This document shows positions 47,605 to 55,403 of a stretch of 64,000 nucleotides of DNA, piece by piece. The DNA comes from Oleiagrimonas soli (GTDB taxonomy: Bacteria; Pseudomonadota; Gammaproteobacteria; Xanthomonadales; Rhodanobacteraceae), in contig NZ_KN196470.1 of NCBI RefSeq assembly GCF_000761445.1, positions 2,561,151 through 2,625,150 of the forward strand, written 5' to 3'. How positions within the stretch are numbered: the stretch's first letter is position 1; each line of letters starts with the position of its first letter. Below the pieces are notes generated by a model that did not search any database, had not been told where the DNA came from, and saw nothing but the letters and a program-made list of their open reading frames with translations. Position numbers and translations under genes: made by a program.

Positions 47605-48690
47605 ATGAATCTTCAGGACGTACTGGATCAGACCCTTAGCCGCCTCGATCGCAGATCCAAACTGGCCCAACGCTTCCTCGAATCGTCATCGCACTTGAAA
47701 CGCTTTGCGATCGGTAGGAATGAAGACACCCTTCAACTACATCGCCATATCGGCATCGACGGCATCATCGACGATTACGGAATTGACACAGATACGTGGC
47801 ATGGCATCCCGATCATGCGGACATCTGAGGTGCCTATCGATGCCGTCATCGCCAACTGCTCGACATCGATTAGTCCGATCGCGGTACGCAACCATCTCCA
47901 AAACTCGGGATTCCGATCGGTAGTAAGTCTGCATGAACTGATCGTAGCTTCGAATGGAACGCTCTCATGGCCGGTGTTCGTGTCGGCCCAACGCAAAGAA
48001 ATGCGGGAACACCTCGACGCATGGGTCGACATCTACGACACGCTCGCAGACGATGTGTCCAGAACAACCTTTCTGGACGTCCTGCGGTTCCGTATCAGCG
48101 CCGACCCCGACTACATGAAAGCCTACGAAGTCCGTGTCGAGGAACAATACTTCGAAGATTTCATGGGGTTCAGCCATGAGGTCTTCGTCGATGCAGGCGG
48201 GTTCGATGGTGACACCAGCGAGGCATTCGCAATCCGTTATCCCGGCTACAAAAAAATACTGCTCTTCGAACCCTCGAACGCAAACATGTCCGCAGCGAGA
48301 CAACGGCTATCCGGTTTCAGGGACATCGATTTCCACGACGTTGGTCTTTCTGACACAAAAACGACGCTCCATTTCGATGAAAATGCAGGTTCGGCAGCAT
48401 CTGTAAAGACATCCGGAACGGCAGTGATCGCTGTAGACACACTCGATGCACTGGTCGAAGAACCCGTCACCTTTATCAAGATGGATCTGGAAGGCTGGGA
48501 ATGTCGAGCGCTCGAAGGGGCCCGCAGACATATCGCCGAGGAACGCCCCAAGCTCGCCATCGCGATCTACCACGATGCTGCCGATGCAAGACGGATATAC
48601 GACTACATTCTTGGCTTTGGGCATGACTATAAGGTTTTTCTTCGTCACTACACGCAAGGCTGGTCGGAAACCATCATGTTTTTCGTGTAA
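47605..48690 (+). CDS. FkbM family methyltransferase with N-terminal Rossmann-like domain
   Basis: 361 residues. The C-terminal FkbM methyltransferase domain (about 190-361) has DAGGFDGDT (196-204, SAM motif I), LLFEPS and FIKMDLEGWECRALEGA, all typical. The N-terminal 120 residues have a nucleotide-fold look (FAIGRNEDTLQLHRHIGIDGIIDDYGI, then IDAVIANCSTSISPIAVRNHL), similar to regions seen in front of other FkbM enzymes and in sugar acyltransferase N-termini. FkbM enzymes O-methylate sugars or polyketides. Acceptor unknown. Confidence 0.88.
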   Translation: MNLQDVLDQTLSRLDRRSKLAQRFLESSSHLKRFAIGRNEDTLQLHRHIGIDGIIDDYGIDTDTWHGIPIMRTSEVPIDAVIANCSTSISPIAVRNHLQNSGFRSVVSLHELIVASNGTLSWPVFVSAQRKEMREHLDAWVDIYDTLADDVSRTTFLDVLRFRISADPDYMKAYEVRVEEQYFEDFMGFSHEVFVDAGGFDGDTSEAFAIRYPGYKKILLFEPSNANMSAARQRLSGFRDIDFHDVGLSDTKTTLHFDENAGSAASVKTSGTAVIAVDTLDALVEEPVTFIKMDLEGWECRALEGARRHIAEERPKLAIAIYHDAADARRIYDYILGFGHDYKVFLRHYTQGWSETIMFFV

Positions 48691-48808
48691 AAACCTGCAC
48701 AGCGCAAGTTCATTAGTGGCATGAATCCTGTGTCAGTATCTCCCCTCCACCCAAGATCAAGACTCGCGTGCATTTCTCCGAGACATTCCGCCGACAGACC
48801 GTAGCGCC

Positions 48809-50260
48809 ATGGTCAGTCTGACCGAACGCGCATCCACCGCGACATGGTGGAGCACGCTGGAAATATGCAGCCGCTACGGCGCGCAAATGATCGTGAGCAT
48901 CGTGCTTGCGCGACTCCTCACACCTTCCGATTTCGGACTTATCGCGATGCTGCTGGTGTTCACAAGCATCGGTGCATTGCTCGTAGACTCGGGATTTGGC
49001 ACAGCACTCATCCAACGAAGGAACGTCACCGTCGACGACGAGACGACGGTATTTATCTTTGCCCTCGTCAGCGGCCTAGCCGTGGGTGGAATCATCTGGC
49101 TCTCCGCGCCCGCCATCGCATCTTTCTATCGTCAGCCGGAACTCGTGGCATTGACCCATCTGGTCGTGCTCGTCATTCCACTGGGCGCTCTTACAGCGGT
49201 TCCGGACGCGTTGCTTACGCGCAGACTGAACTTTGCTTCTCGCGCACATGCCGAGCTCATCGCATCGAGTGTTTCTGGGGCACTCGCGATCGCACTGGCA
49301 TGGCTTGGATATGGCGTATGGAGCATGGCGTGGCAAGTGGTCGCAACGATGACGCTGCGCGCCCTTCTACTGTGGTATTTCGCGCGCTGGACTCCTCGTG
49401 GAAAATTCACGAAGCAAGCGTTCAGCCGACTCTTCGGATTCGGTGGATTCATGCTGCTCGCGAGACTTTTGGATGTAGCCTTCGTGCGAATGCAGTCACT
49501 GCTTCTCGGCCGCTACTTCGATGCCAGCACGCTGGGCTTCTACACGCTGGCGCAAAATGCGCAGCAAGCCCCGGCTTCGTTCATCGGGGCCATCCTCGAC
49601 CGGGTCGGACTTCCCGTTTTTTCGGAAATCGCCGATCAACCCGATAAACTTCGTAATGCATTGCGCCTGACACTCCGCACCTCTTTCTTTCTGTTTCTTC
49701 CAGGCATGGCCGCGCTTGCACTGCTGGCAAAGCCCCTGATCATTCTGGTTTACGGTGCGCAATGGCAGACTGCTGCGCCCATATTGACTCTTCTTGCCCT
49801 GTCGGCCGCATTATGGCCTCTGCACGTGCTTAATCTGGCGGTACTGACTGCCAGCGGGCGTTCCGACCTGCTTTTTCATCAGGAAGTCGCAAAGAAACTG
49901 ATATCGATCTCGTTGATCGTCGTCGCCAGCCCAGCGGGTCCCGTCCCAGTTGCTGGGGCGGTACTCGTCAGCAGTGCATTCGGCGCCTTTATCAACACTT
50001 GGCAGACCCGACGCATGCTCGGCTACGGTCTGCTGGCACAACTATTCGATCAGCGACTCACCATCAGTTTGTGTCTTGCCTCGGCCGCAGCTGGCTGGAT
50101 CGTTCTGCACTATGCGCCGCCCGGATTGACTTCAATGATTCCGGCCATCCTGGTCGCGGGACTGATTTATGTCGGTGGAGCCTTCACCTTCGGCAGCACG
50201 GCACTCAGTGAACTCTTGAAAATGACCCGCATGCTGATGAGCAAAAAAAACCATCGTTGA
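48809..50260 (+). CDS. Wzx-like oligosaccharide flippase
   Basis: Polytopic protein of 483 residues with about 12-14 hydrophobic segments, matching the polysaccharide-biosynthesis (MATE-like, Wzx/WzxC) family: LARLLTPSDFGLIAMLLVFTSIGALLVDSGFGTALIQRR near the N-terminus is characteristic. It moves lipid-linked glycans across the inner membrane. No Wzy polymerase or WaaL-like gene is recognised in this window, so the glycan may be moved as a short unit. It overlaps nothing; seven bases separate it from the next GT2. Confidence 0.88.
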   Translation: MVSLTERASTATWWSTLEICSRYGAQMIVSIVLARLLTPSDFGLIAMLLVFTSIGALLVDSGFGTALIQRRNVTVDDETTVFIFALVSGLAVGGIIWLSAPAIASFYRQPELVALTHLVVLVIPLGALTAVPDALLTRRLNFASRAHAELIASSVSGALAIALAWLGYGVWSMAWQVVATMTLRALLLWYFARWTPRGKFTKQAFSRLFGFGGFMLLARLLDVAFVRMQSLLLGRYFDASTLGFYTLAQNAQQAPASFIGAILDRVGLPVFSEIADQPDKLRNALRLTLRTSFFLFLPGMAALALLAKPLIILVYGAQWQTAAPILTLLALSAALWPLHVLNLAVLTASGRSDLLFHQEVAKKLISISLIVVASPAGPVPVAGAVLVSSAFGAFINTWQTRRMLGYGLLAQLFDQRLTISLCLASAAAGWIVLHYAPPGLTSMIPAILVAGLIYVGGAFTFGSTALSELLKMTRMLMSKKNHR

Positions 50261-50266
50261 TACGGA

Positions 50267-51286
50267 ATGCTCGTCATGGAAACCGCACCTCACCTTTTAA
50301 ACAGACTTGAAGAATCGACGCGAAACGTAGTATCGACAAAGCGAGTCTCGGTCTGTATAGCAACCTGCAATCACCGGGATTACATCGAACAATGCTTGCG
50401 CAGTGTGCTCGCGCAACCCGCCGACTGCATCCTCGAGGTACTCATCGGTGACGACGCTTCCGATGACGGCACCAGCGAAATCATTGCTCAGATAGCCGCG
50501 AAGCATCCCGATCTCATCCATCATCACCGCCACCCGGAACGACTGGGCGCATTCCGAAACACGCTTTACCTGCTCGGGAAAGCAAAAGGTGATTACATCG
50601 CGTGTCTTGACGGCGACGATTACTGGTTGAAAGGTAAACTTGAGCCTCAGATTCTCCTGCTGGACGATGACTCGACCTGTGCTGCGGTCTACACCAATGC
50701 CATCACCGTACGCGAAGACGGCCGACACGTGGGCCTTTTCAACGATGCCGGCGACGCCCGCTTCGATATGGATGCGCTTGTCGAACGAGGCAACGTGCTC
50801 AACTACAGCTCGATGCTATTCCGTGCGCAAAGCATCGCATCCATTCTCTCCTGCGACGTGCCCATCATCGACTATGAGGTGCATTTGATTCATGCTCGCT
50901 TCGGTTACCTCGCGCAGATCGGTACACCGCTCGCTGCGTACCGGGTACACATCACGGGCTCCATGGTCACAAGCAACCATGAACGCGTGCGCGAAATGTA
51001 CTGGAATGCACTTGCACGCACCCGAAAGGCCGGCGTTTCAGATCGAAGCTATGCGCTTGGCATAACCGACTTTTTCCGTCGCATCCTGCTTCGCTCTATT
51101 CGCACCCGTGACTACAGGTTGTGTCGCGAATGGTTTCCCAGAATACGCGCGTCATCGCCATACGGAACCTCACGAACACTATGGCTTACCTTGCGCTCTG
51201 CTCTTCGTATTGCTGTTCGTGTACTGTTCGGTCTCCTGCGCAAAGGACCGGACGGAAAGTGCCTCAAGATACTCTATCGACGCTAG
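50267..51286 (+). CDS. Family 2 glycosyltransferase
   Basis: GT-A fold enzyme of 339 residues. SVCIATCNHRDYIEQCLRSVL starts the domain, GDDASDDGT is the nucleotide-binding motif, and CLDGDDYW contains the DxD-type metal site. A membrane-proximal basic, hydrophobic C-terminus follows (LWLTLRSALRIAVRVLFGLL). Starts six bases after the flippase. The sugar is unknown. Confidence 0.88.
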   Translation: MLVMETAPHLLNRLEESTRNVVSTKRVSVCIATCNHRDYIEQCLRSVLAQPADCILEVLIGDDASDDGTSEIIAQIAAKHPDLIHHHRHPERLGAFRNTLYLLGKAKGDYIACLDGDDYWLKGKLEPQILLLDDDSTCAAVYTNAITVREDGRHVGLFNDAGDARFDMDALVERGNVLNYSSMLFRAQSIASILSCDVPIIDYEVHLIHARFGYLAQIGTPLAAYRVHITGSMVTSNHERVREMYWNALARTRKAGVSDRSYALGITDFFRRILLRSIRTRDYRLCREWFPRIRASSPYGTSRTLWLTLRSALRIAVRVLFGLLRKGPDGKCLKILYRR

Positions 51287-51299
51287 ACGCGGACGCACT

Positions 51300-52076
51300 G
51301 TGCTCACCAAGAATCCGATCAAATTGATGCGTTACGCCATCGCGGGCTGGCTGCCCGGAGGGCGTCGCCGGTGCGTCATCTGCAAGCATGCAGTATGGCG
51401 ATTCATGCCGTACAAATCAGGCACGCGTACCGCACCTCCATTGATGCAGGTACTCGACATGGTCGGAAGCGACATCGATCACTTCGAGTGCCCGCATTGC
51501 GGTGCTCATGACAGAGAGCGCCACCTGCTTATGTATTTGAAAGCCTCGGGGATCGCCGAGACATTACGCGGAAAACGCGTACTGCACTTCGCGCCGGAAA
51601 AGCACCTTTCTGTTCGCATTCGATCCATGGGACCCTCGAGGTACATTCCTTGCGACTTACATCCAGCCACCCCCGACGTACATCGAGTAAACATGGAAGC
51701 AATGCCGTTTCCCGACGCTTCGTTCGATGTCGTTATCGCCAACCATGTGCTGGAGCACGTTTCGGACCTGAGCAAGGCACTCGGAGAGATTCACCGCGTG
51801 CTTGATCGCGCTGGTTTCGCAATTCTCCAGACACCCTATTCGAACAAGCTCTTGGCAACTTGGGAGGACAAGGGCATCGACACCCCCGAAGCCCGCTTGC
51901 ACGCCCACGGGCAGGAAGATCACGTACGACTGTTCGGTCGAGACATCTTCAAACGGATTTCAGACGCAGGACTGCGTGATCTCACACGCTCGCACGAAGA
52001 ACTCCTCACCAACATGGACGCATCGCGCTACGGCGTCAATGTTCTGGAACCGTTTTTCCTGTTCCAGAAAAACTAG
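51300..52076 (+). CDS. SAM-dependent methyltransferase with N-terminal zinc-ribbon-like cysteines
   Basis: Class I methyltransferase of 258 residues. Four cysteines in two CxxC pairs (C25/C28 and C64/C67, in CVIC and CPHC) precede the SAM domain, which carries VLHFAPEKHLS (in place of GxGxG), FPDASFDVVIANHVLEHVSD and a C-terminal QTPYSNKLL block. The start is uncertain: GTG 51300 is used; ATG 51327 is also possible. The longer frame from 51108 overlaps the preceding GT2. Acceptor unknown, likely a sugar. Convergent with a minus-strand GT2 32 bases away. Confidence 0.8.
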   Translation: MLTKNPIKLMRYAIAGWLPGGRRRCVICKHAVWRFMPYKSGTRTAPPLMQVLDMVGSDIDHFECPHCGAHDRERHLLMYLKASGIAETLRGKRVLHFAPEKHLSVRIRSMGPSRYIPCDLHPATPDVHRVNMEAMPFPDASFDVVIANHVLEHVSDLSKALGEIHRVLDRAGFAILQTPYSNKLLATWEDKGIDTPEARLHAHGQEDHVRLFGRDIFKRISDAGLRDLTRSHEELLTNMDASRYGVNVLEPFFLFQKN

Positions 52077-52108
52077 TCCTGCAACAGACCCTCGGAGTGC
52101 ATCGCGGG

Positions 52109-53149
52109 TTATCCGAAGTGCGGAAGCCCGTGTCGGAACAGCAATCTCAACTTGTGGGGCACCGGATCAAAAATTCGCATGTAGGACCAGAATCCGATTT
52201 TCCGGCCGGCCTGGACTTGGCGACGGGTATGGCGAAGCGTGGAAACGATGCGCAGGGAATCACGCACCGCTTTCCAGTAGATACCACGCCACACTTTGGC
52301 ATCTCGCTTCAACAGCGTCATGGCGACCCCTTCGATCAGAAGCCAAGCGAGTTGCAAACCATATAGCAGCCAGGCGATCACCGTCGGTGTACATACGAGA
52401 ATGAGGCTGGCGCGATTGCGCTCACTCAGGTATCTGCGCCGATACGTCGTATAAAGTTTCACACCTTCGATTCTGTTGCCTCCAAAACTGCTGCCCTGCC
52501 GATGGTCGTAGCCGCTCGCGCGTGCGACGCCGACAGTCCCGCCGCGCAATCGAGCCAAACTGCATAAATAAGTATCTTCGACATTCGAGACCATCCACTC
52601 GGGAAACCCGCCCAGGCGATCCCAGGCATCCTTGCGCATGAACATGCATGCACCTTGAACATAAGCAAGCCGACCACAGGCGGCATCCCGATTGGCGACT
52701 GGGGTATGAAAGATATCCAGGCGCACCCCGTAGTCCACAAGCCTCCCTGTATGCCAGTCGTATTGAGGAAGCGTGAGAACGAAAGGATCGGTGGTTCGCG
52801 GGATCTCATCCAGCAATGCCTGAAGCGCCCCCTGGCGCAGAGCGGCATCGTTGTTCAGAAGCAGCACATATTCACCCCGAGCACGCTCGACCAGTCGATT
52901 GTTGGAACAGCAGTAGCCAACATTCTCCTTGCTGACGATCACGAAGACTTTCGGATGCCTGAGCCGCAGAACATCGAGCGATCCATCCGTGGATGCATCG
53001 TCGTGAATAAGAATTTCGATCGGTCGCGCGAAGTTCTGTGCGTAGATCGACGCCAGACAATCATCCAGAAACCGTTCGCCATTGTAATTCGCGATGCAGA
53101 TGCTGATGCATATCGCCGCCTGCGCATCGCCTGCCGCTTTGTCGTTCAC
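52109..53149 (-). CDS. Family 2 glycosyltransferase with C-terminal membrane segment
   Basis: GT-A fold enzyme of 346 residues. ISICIANYNGERFLDDCLASI and HDDASTDGS start the domain; NNDAALRQG contains the metal-binding residues. A hydrophobic stretch (LILVCTPTVIAWLLYGLQLAWLLIEGVAMTLL) follows near residue 270. Start set at GTG 53149 (VNDKAAGDAQ), in a GTGA overlap with the upstream GT4 stop and preceded by GGGAGC. It resembles rhamnosyltransferase-like family 2 enzymes (WbbL type), but the sugar cannot be named. Confidence 0.87.
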   Translation of the reverse strand: MNDKAAGDAQAAICISICIANYNGERFLDDCLASIYAQNFARPIEILIHDDASTDGSLDVLRLRHPKVFVIVSKENVGYCCSNNRLVERARGEYVLLLNNDAALRQGALQALLDEIPRTTDPFVLTLPQYDWHTGRLVDYGVRLDIFHTPVANRDAACGRLAYVQGACMFMRKDAWDRLGGFPEWMVSNVEDTYLCSLARLRGGTVGVARASGYDHRQGSSFGGNRIEGVKLYTTYRRRYLSERNRASLILVCTPTVIAWLLYGLQLAWLLIEGVAMTLLKRDAKVWRGIYWKAVRDSLRIVSTLRHTRRQVQAGRKIGFWSYMRIFDPVPHKLRLLFRHGLPHFG

Positions 53150-54306
53150 AACAGCTCCCGGTAGATCGCCCCATGATCGTCGGCCACGCGTGCCCAATCG
53201 AAACAACGAACCATATCCAACTGACGTTGATCGCATCCTCTGGATTCGGAGGTCTGCATGACTTTCTCGACCAGTTTATCCGCCAGCATCTGAGAATCGC
53301 CGGGAATGCAAACCCAACTGTTGTCGATGGCCAGTTCTGGCAATCCACCTACATGACTCACCAGAACCGGACGTCCTTGCTCGGCGGCACGACAAGCTGC
53401 ACCGGACTGTCCTGAGAAACGTAGATAAGGGAATACAGCGAAGGAAGACACTCGTATCAGCGCATCCAGGTCCGCATCGGAATGAAAGCCTTCCCACAGC
53501 ATGACGTTACCGGAAGAACGAGCCTCTAAAAGCAGGGTTTGTAAGCGCTCGGCATGTTCGGACATACCCAGAAGTCGCGCACTGAGACGACTCAGAAGGT
53601 GACGTTTCCCCGACCAAAACCGGCCCGCAATAATCAACCGGGTGCCCGCCAATTGTTCGCTCGCAGACTTCCAAGCTTCGAGCAGAACATCGAGCCCTTT
53701 GTAGCCACGAAGGTTGCCGAAGAGCAGCACGTTGCGACGATGGACATCCAGTCCAAGTCTCGCGTAATCGGCGTCCGTCGCCACCACAGGCTCAGTTCGT
53801 ACGTGCATGCCGTGTGCCACCTGGCAAACGGCGGGGGCATCCGCACCCAGACGATCTCTCAGACTTTGCACTCCACGCGCTCCATGCGCTAATAGCACAT
53901 CGGCAGAGCGAAGTAACCGGTCTTCGATCCGCTTGAAAGTTCCCGCCTGCTCATGCGGATGCGGATTATGCACGGTCACCACGATGCGCTTGCCACGCCG
54001 CCGCGCCATAGACGCCAGCGGCCACAGGTAACACGCTAAAGGTGGCGCCCAATGCTGAATATGCATGATATCCGCAGGACTGTTTGCAACACGTCGCCAA
54101 CTCTCAGGGCTATACCAGCTCAACTCTCCAGGCCCACGCCCCCCCTCTGTCCCGGCAGGATGAAGAACACCGGGGTAGGCAGCCCGGTAGTCTACGGGCT
54201 CGACCTCTACACCACCCGACTCGAGGAGCGCGGCAAGCAGAGCATCCCCATAGGGACTCACGCCCCGGACAGGCTCGCCGAACTGACAAACGAGCTGAAC
54301 TTTCAC
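53146..54306 (-). CDS. Family 4 glycosyltransferase
   Basis: GT-B fold enzyme of 386 residues. N-terminal domain with QFGEPVRGVSPYGDALLAALL and VVTVHNPHPHEQAG; C-terminal nucleotide-sugar domain with LLFGNLRGYKGLDVLLEAW and the E(x)7E-type region PYLRFSGQSGAACRAAEQGRPVLVS. The start GTG 54306 follows GGGAGG by five bases. Middle gene of a three-gene minus-strand glycosyltransferase run. Confidence 0.88.
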   Translation of the reverse strand: MKVQLVCQFGEPVRGVSPYGDALLAALLESGGVEVEPVDYRAAYPGVLHPAGTEGGRGPGELSWYSPESWRRVANSPADIMHIQHWAPPLACYLWPLASMARRRGKRIVVTVHNPHPHEQAGTFKRIEDRLLRSADVLLAHGARGVQSLRDRLGADAPAVCQVAHGMHVRTEPVVATDADYARLGLDVHRRNVLLFGNLRGYKGLDVLLEAWKSASEQLAGTRLIIAGRFWSGKRHLLSRLSARLLGMSEHAERLQTLLLEARSSGNVMLWEGFHSDADLDALIRVSSFAVFPYLRFSGQSGAACRAAEQGRPVLVSHVGGLPELAIDNSWVCIPGDSQMLADKLVEKVMQTSESRGCDQRQLDMVRCFDWARVADDHGAIYRELL

Positions 54307-54351
54307 TGCGCCTCCCGGCGACCACTTTTCATGATGCAACCGCGCCGAACG

Positions 54352-55203
54352 TTATTCGTCCGAACGATAGAGAAGGCCCGTAATCTGCTCGGATACCAGC
54401 CCTATGAGAAACACAATGACCGCGGCGCTCCAGAGCAGCGTGCTCATGTTCGTCAATCGACCGTACGCATAGGCCGTGAATCCATAGTTGATGCAACCCA
54501 GTGCAAAGAACACCCCGCTGGCCGGCACAAACAGCTTCAGCGGCGAATACAGCGTCGCGATCTTGAAGATGATCAGCAGAAACCGCAGCCCGTCCCGCAT
54601 CGGCTTGATGTGGCTGGTCGTGCCGTCCCGCTGACCGACCTTGATCGGCACGTACGCTACCCCATAGGCGCTGCGAAAGAAGGCCATCGTGCTGGTGGTC
54701 GGATAGCTGAAGCCGTTCGGCAGCAGGTAGAGAAACTGGCGAAATTTGTCCGCCCGAACCGCTCGGAACCCCGAAGTCAGGTCCCTGACGCGGTGCCCCG
54801 TGATACGACTGGCGAGCCAGTTGTAGAAACCGTTCGCCACCCCACGCCCGACGCCTGCCTGCCCTTCCCAGTCGCGTGCGCCGACGGCCATGTCGAAACC
54901 GTCGTCGAGCTTGGCCAGCAGCTTGGGGATGTCGTTCGGATCATGCTGGCCGTCGGCGTCCATGAAGACCAGCACATCTCCGCGCGCTGCCCGTGCGCCG
55001 CGCTTGACCGCCGCACCGTTGCCCATCGAATAGGGTGAGGACAGGCACTGAACGTCGTGGCGCAGGCACAGGGCCGCGGTATCGTCCGATGAGCCATCGT
55101 CGACGACGATGATCTCGGCTTCGGGCTGCAGGCTGCGCAGATGCGGCAGCAGTTCGGCCAACGCCACGGCCTCGTTCTTGGCTGGAAGGATGATGCTGAT
55201 CAA
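54352..55203 (-). CDS. Polyprenyl-phosphate glycosyltransferase (GtrB/DPM1-like GT2)
   Basis: GT2 enzyme of about 283 residues with two C-terminal membrane segments (LKLFVPASGVFFALGCINYG and STLLWSAAVIVFLIGLV). ISIILPAKNEAVALAELLPHL, VDDGSSDDT and MDADGQHDP are the core motifs. DPM1/GtrB-like enzymes make polyprenyl-phosphate sugars, the donors for GT-C enzymes; three GT-C-like genes are nearby. The start is uncertain: TTG 55203 gives the family-typical N-terminus LISIILPAKNE with AGGGG upstream; ATG 55263 and 55323 lie in the same frame. Confidence 0.86.
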   Translation of the reverse strand: MISIILPAKNEAVALAELLPHLRSLQPEAEIIVVDDGSSDDTAALCLRHDVQCLSSPYSMGNGAAVKRGARAARGDVLVFMDADGQHDPNDIPKLLAKLDDGFDMAVGARDWEGQAGVGRGVANGFYNWLASRITGHRVRDLTSGFRAVRADKFRQFLYLLPNGFSYPTTSTMAFFRSAYGVAYVPIKVGQRDGTTSHIKPMRDGLRFLLIIFKIATLYSPLKLFVPASGVFFALGCINYGFTAYAYGRLTNMSTLLWSAAVIVFLIGLVSEQITGLLYRSDE

Positions 55204-55403
55204 GAAATTCGCCCCTTGCCGGTTCCCCGGATCATAACGTGAAGCCACGGCAACCCGCCCCATCCGGAGGGCACGGGAACGAAGCAAAGCCGGAAACGCG
55301 ACATGGTAGGCCGTTCCGGACACGAAAAGCTGCGTCCGGGCTGCCCAAACCGCCGTATTTGCGGTAGATTCGTATCATATTCGGGGGATTACGAAACATT
55401 CTT

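Noticed and set aside
51108-51299. N-terminal 64-residue extension of the zinc-ribbon methyltransferase
   Set aside because: Overlaps the end of the GT2 gene, has odd composition and is not needed for the methyltransferase fold.
55204-55403. Sigma-54 or clear sigma-70 promoter for pilB
   Set aside because: A TATCAT at 55373 exists but no -35 at the right distance and no GG-N10-GC with consensus flanks was found.
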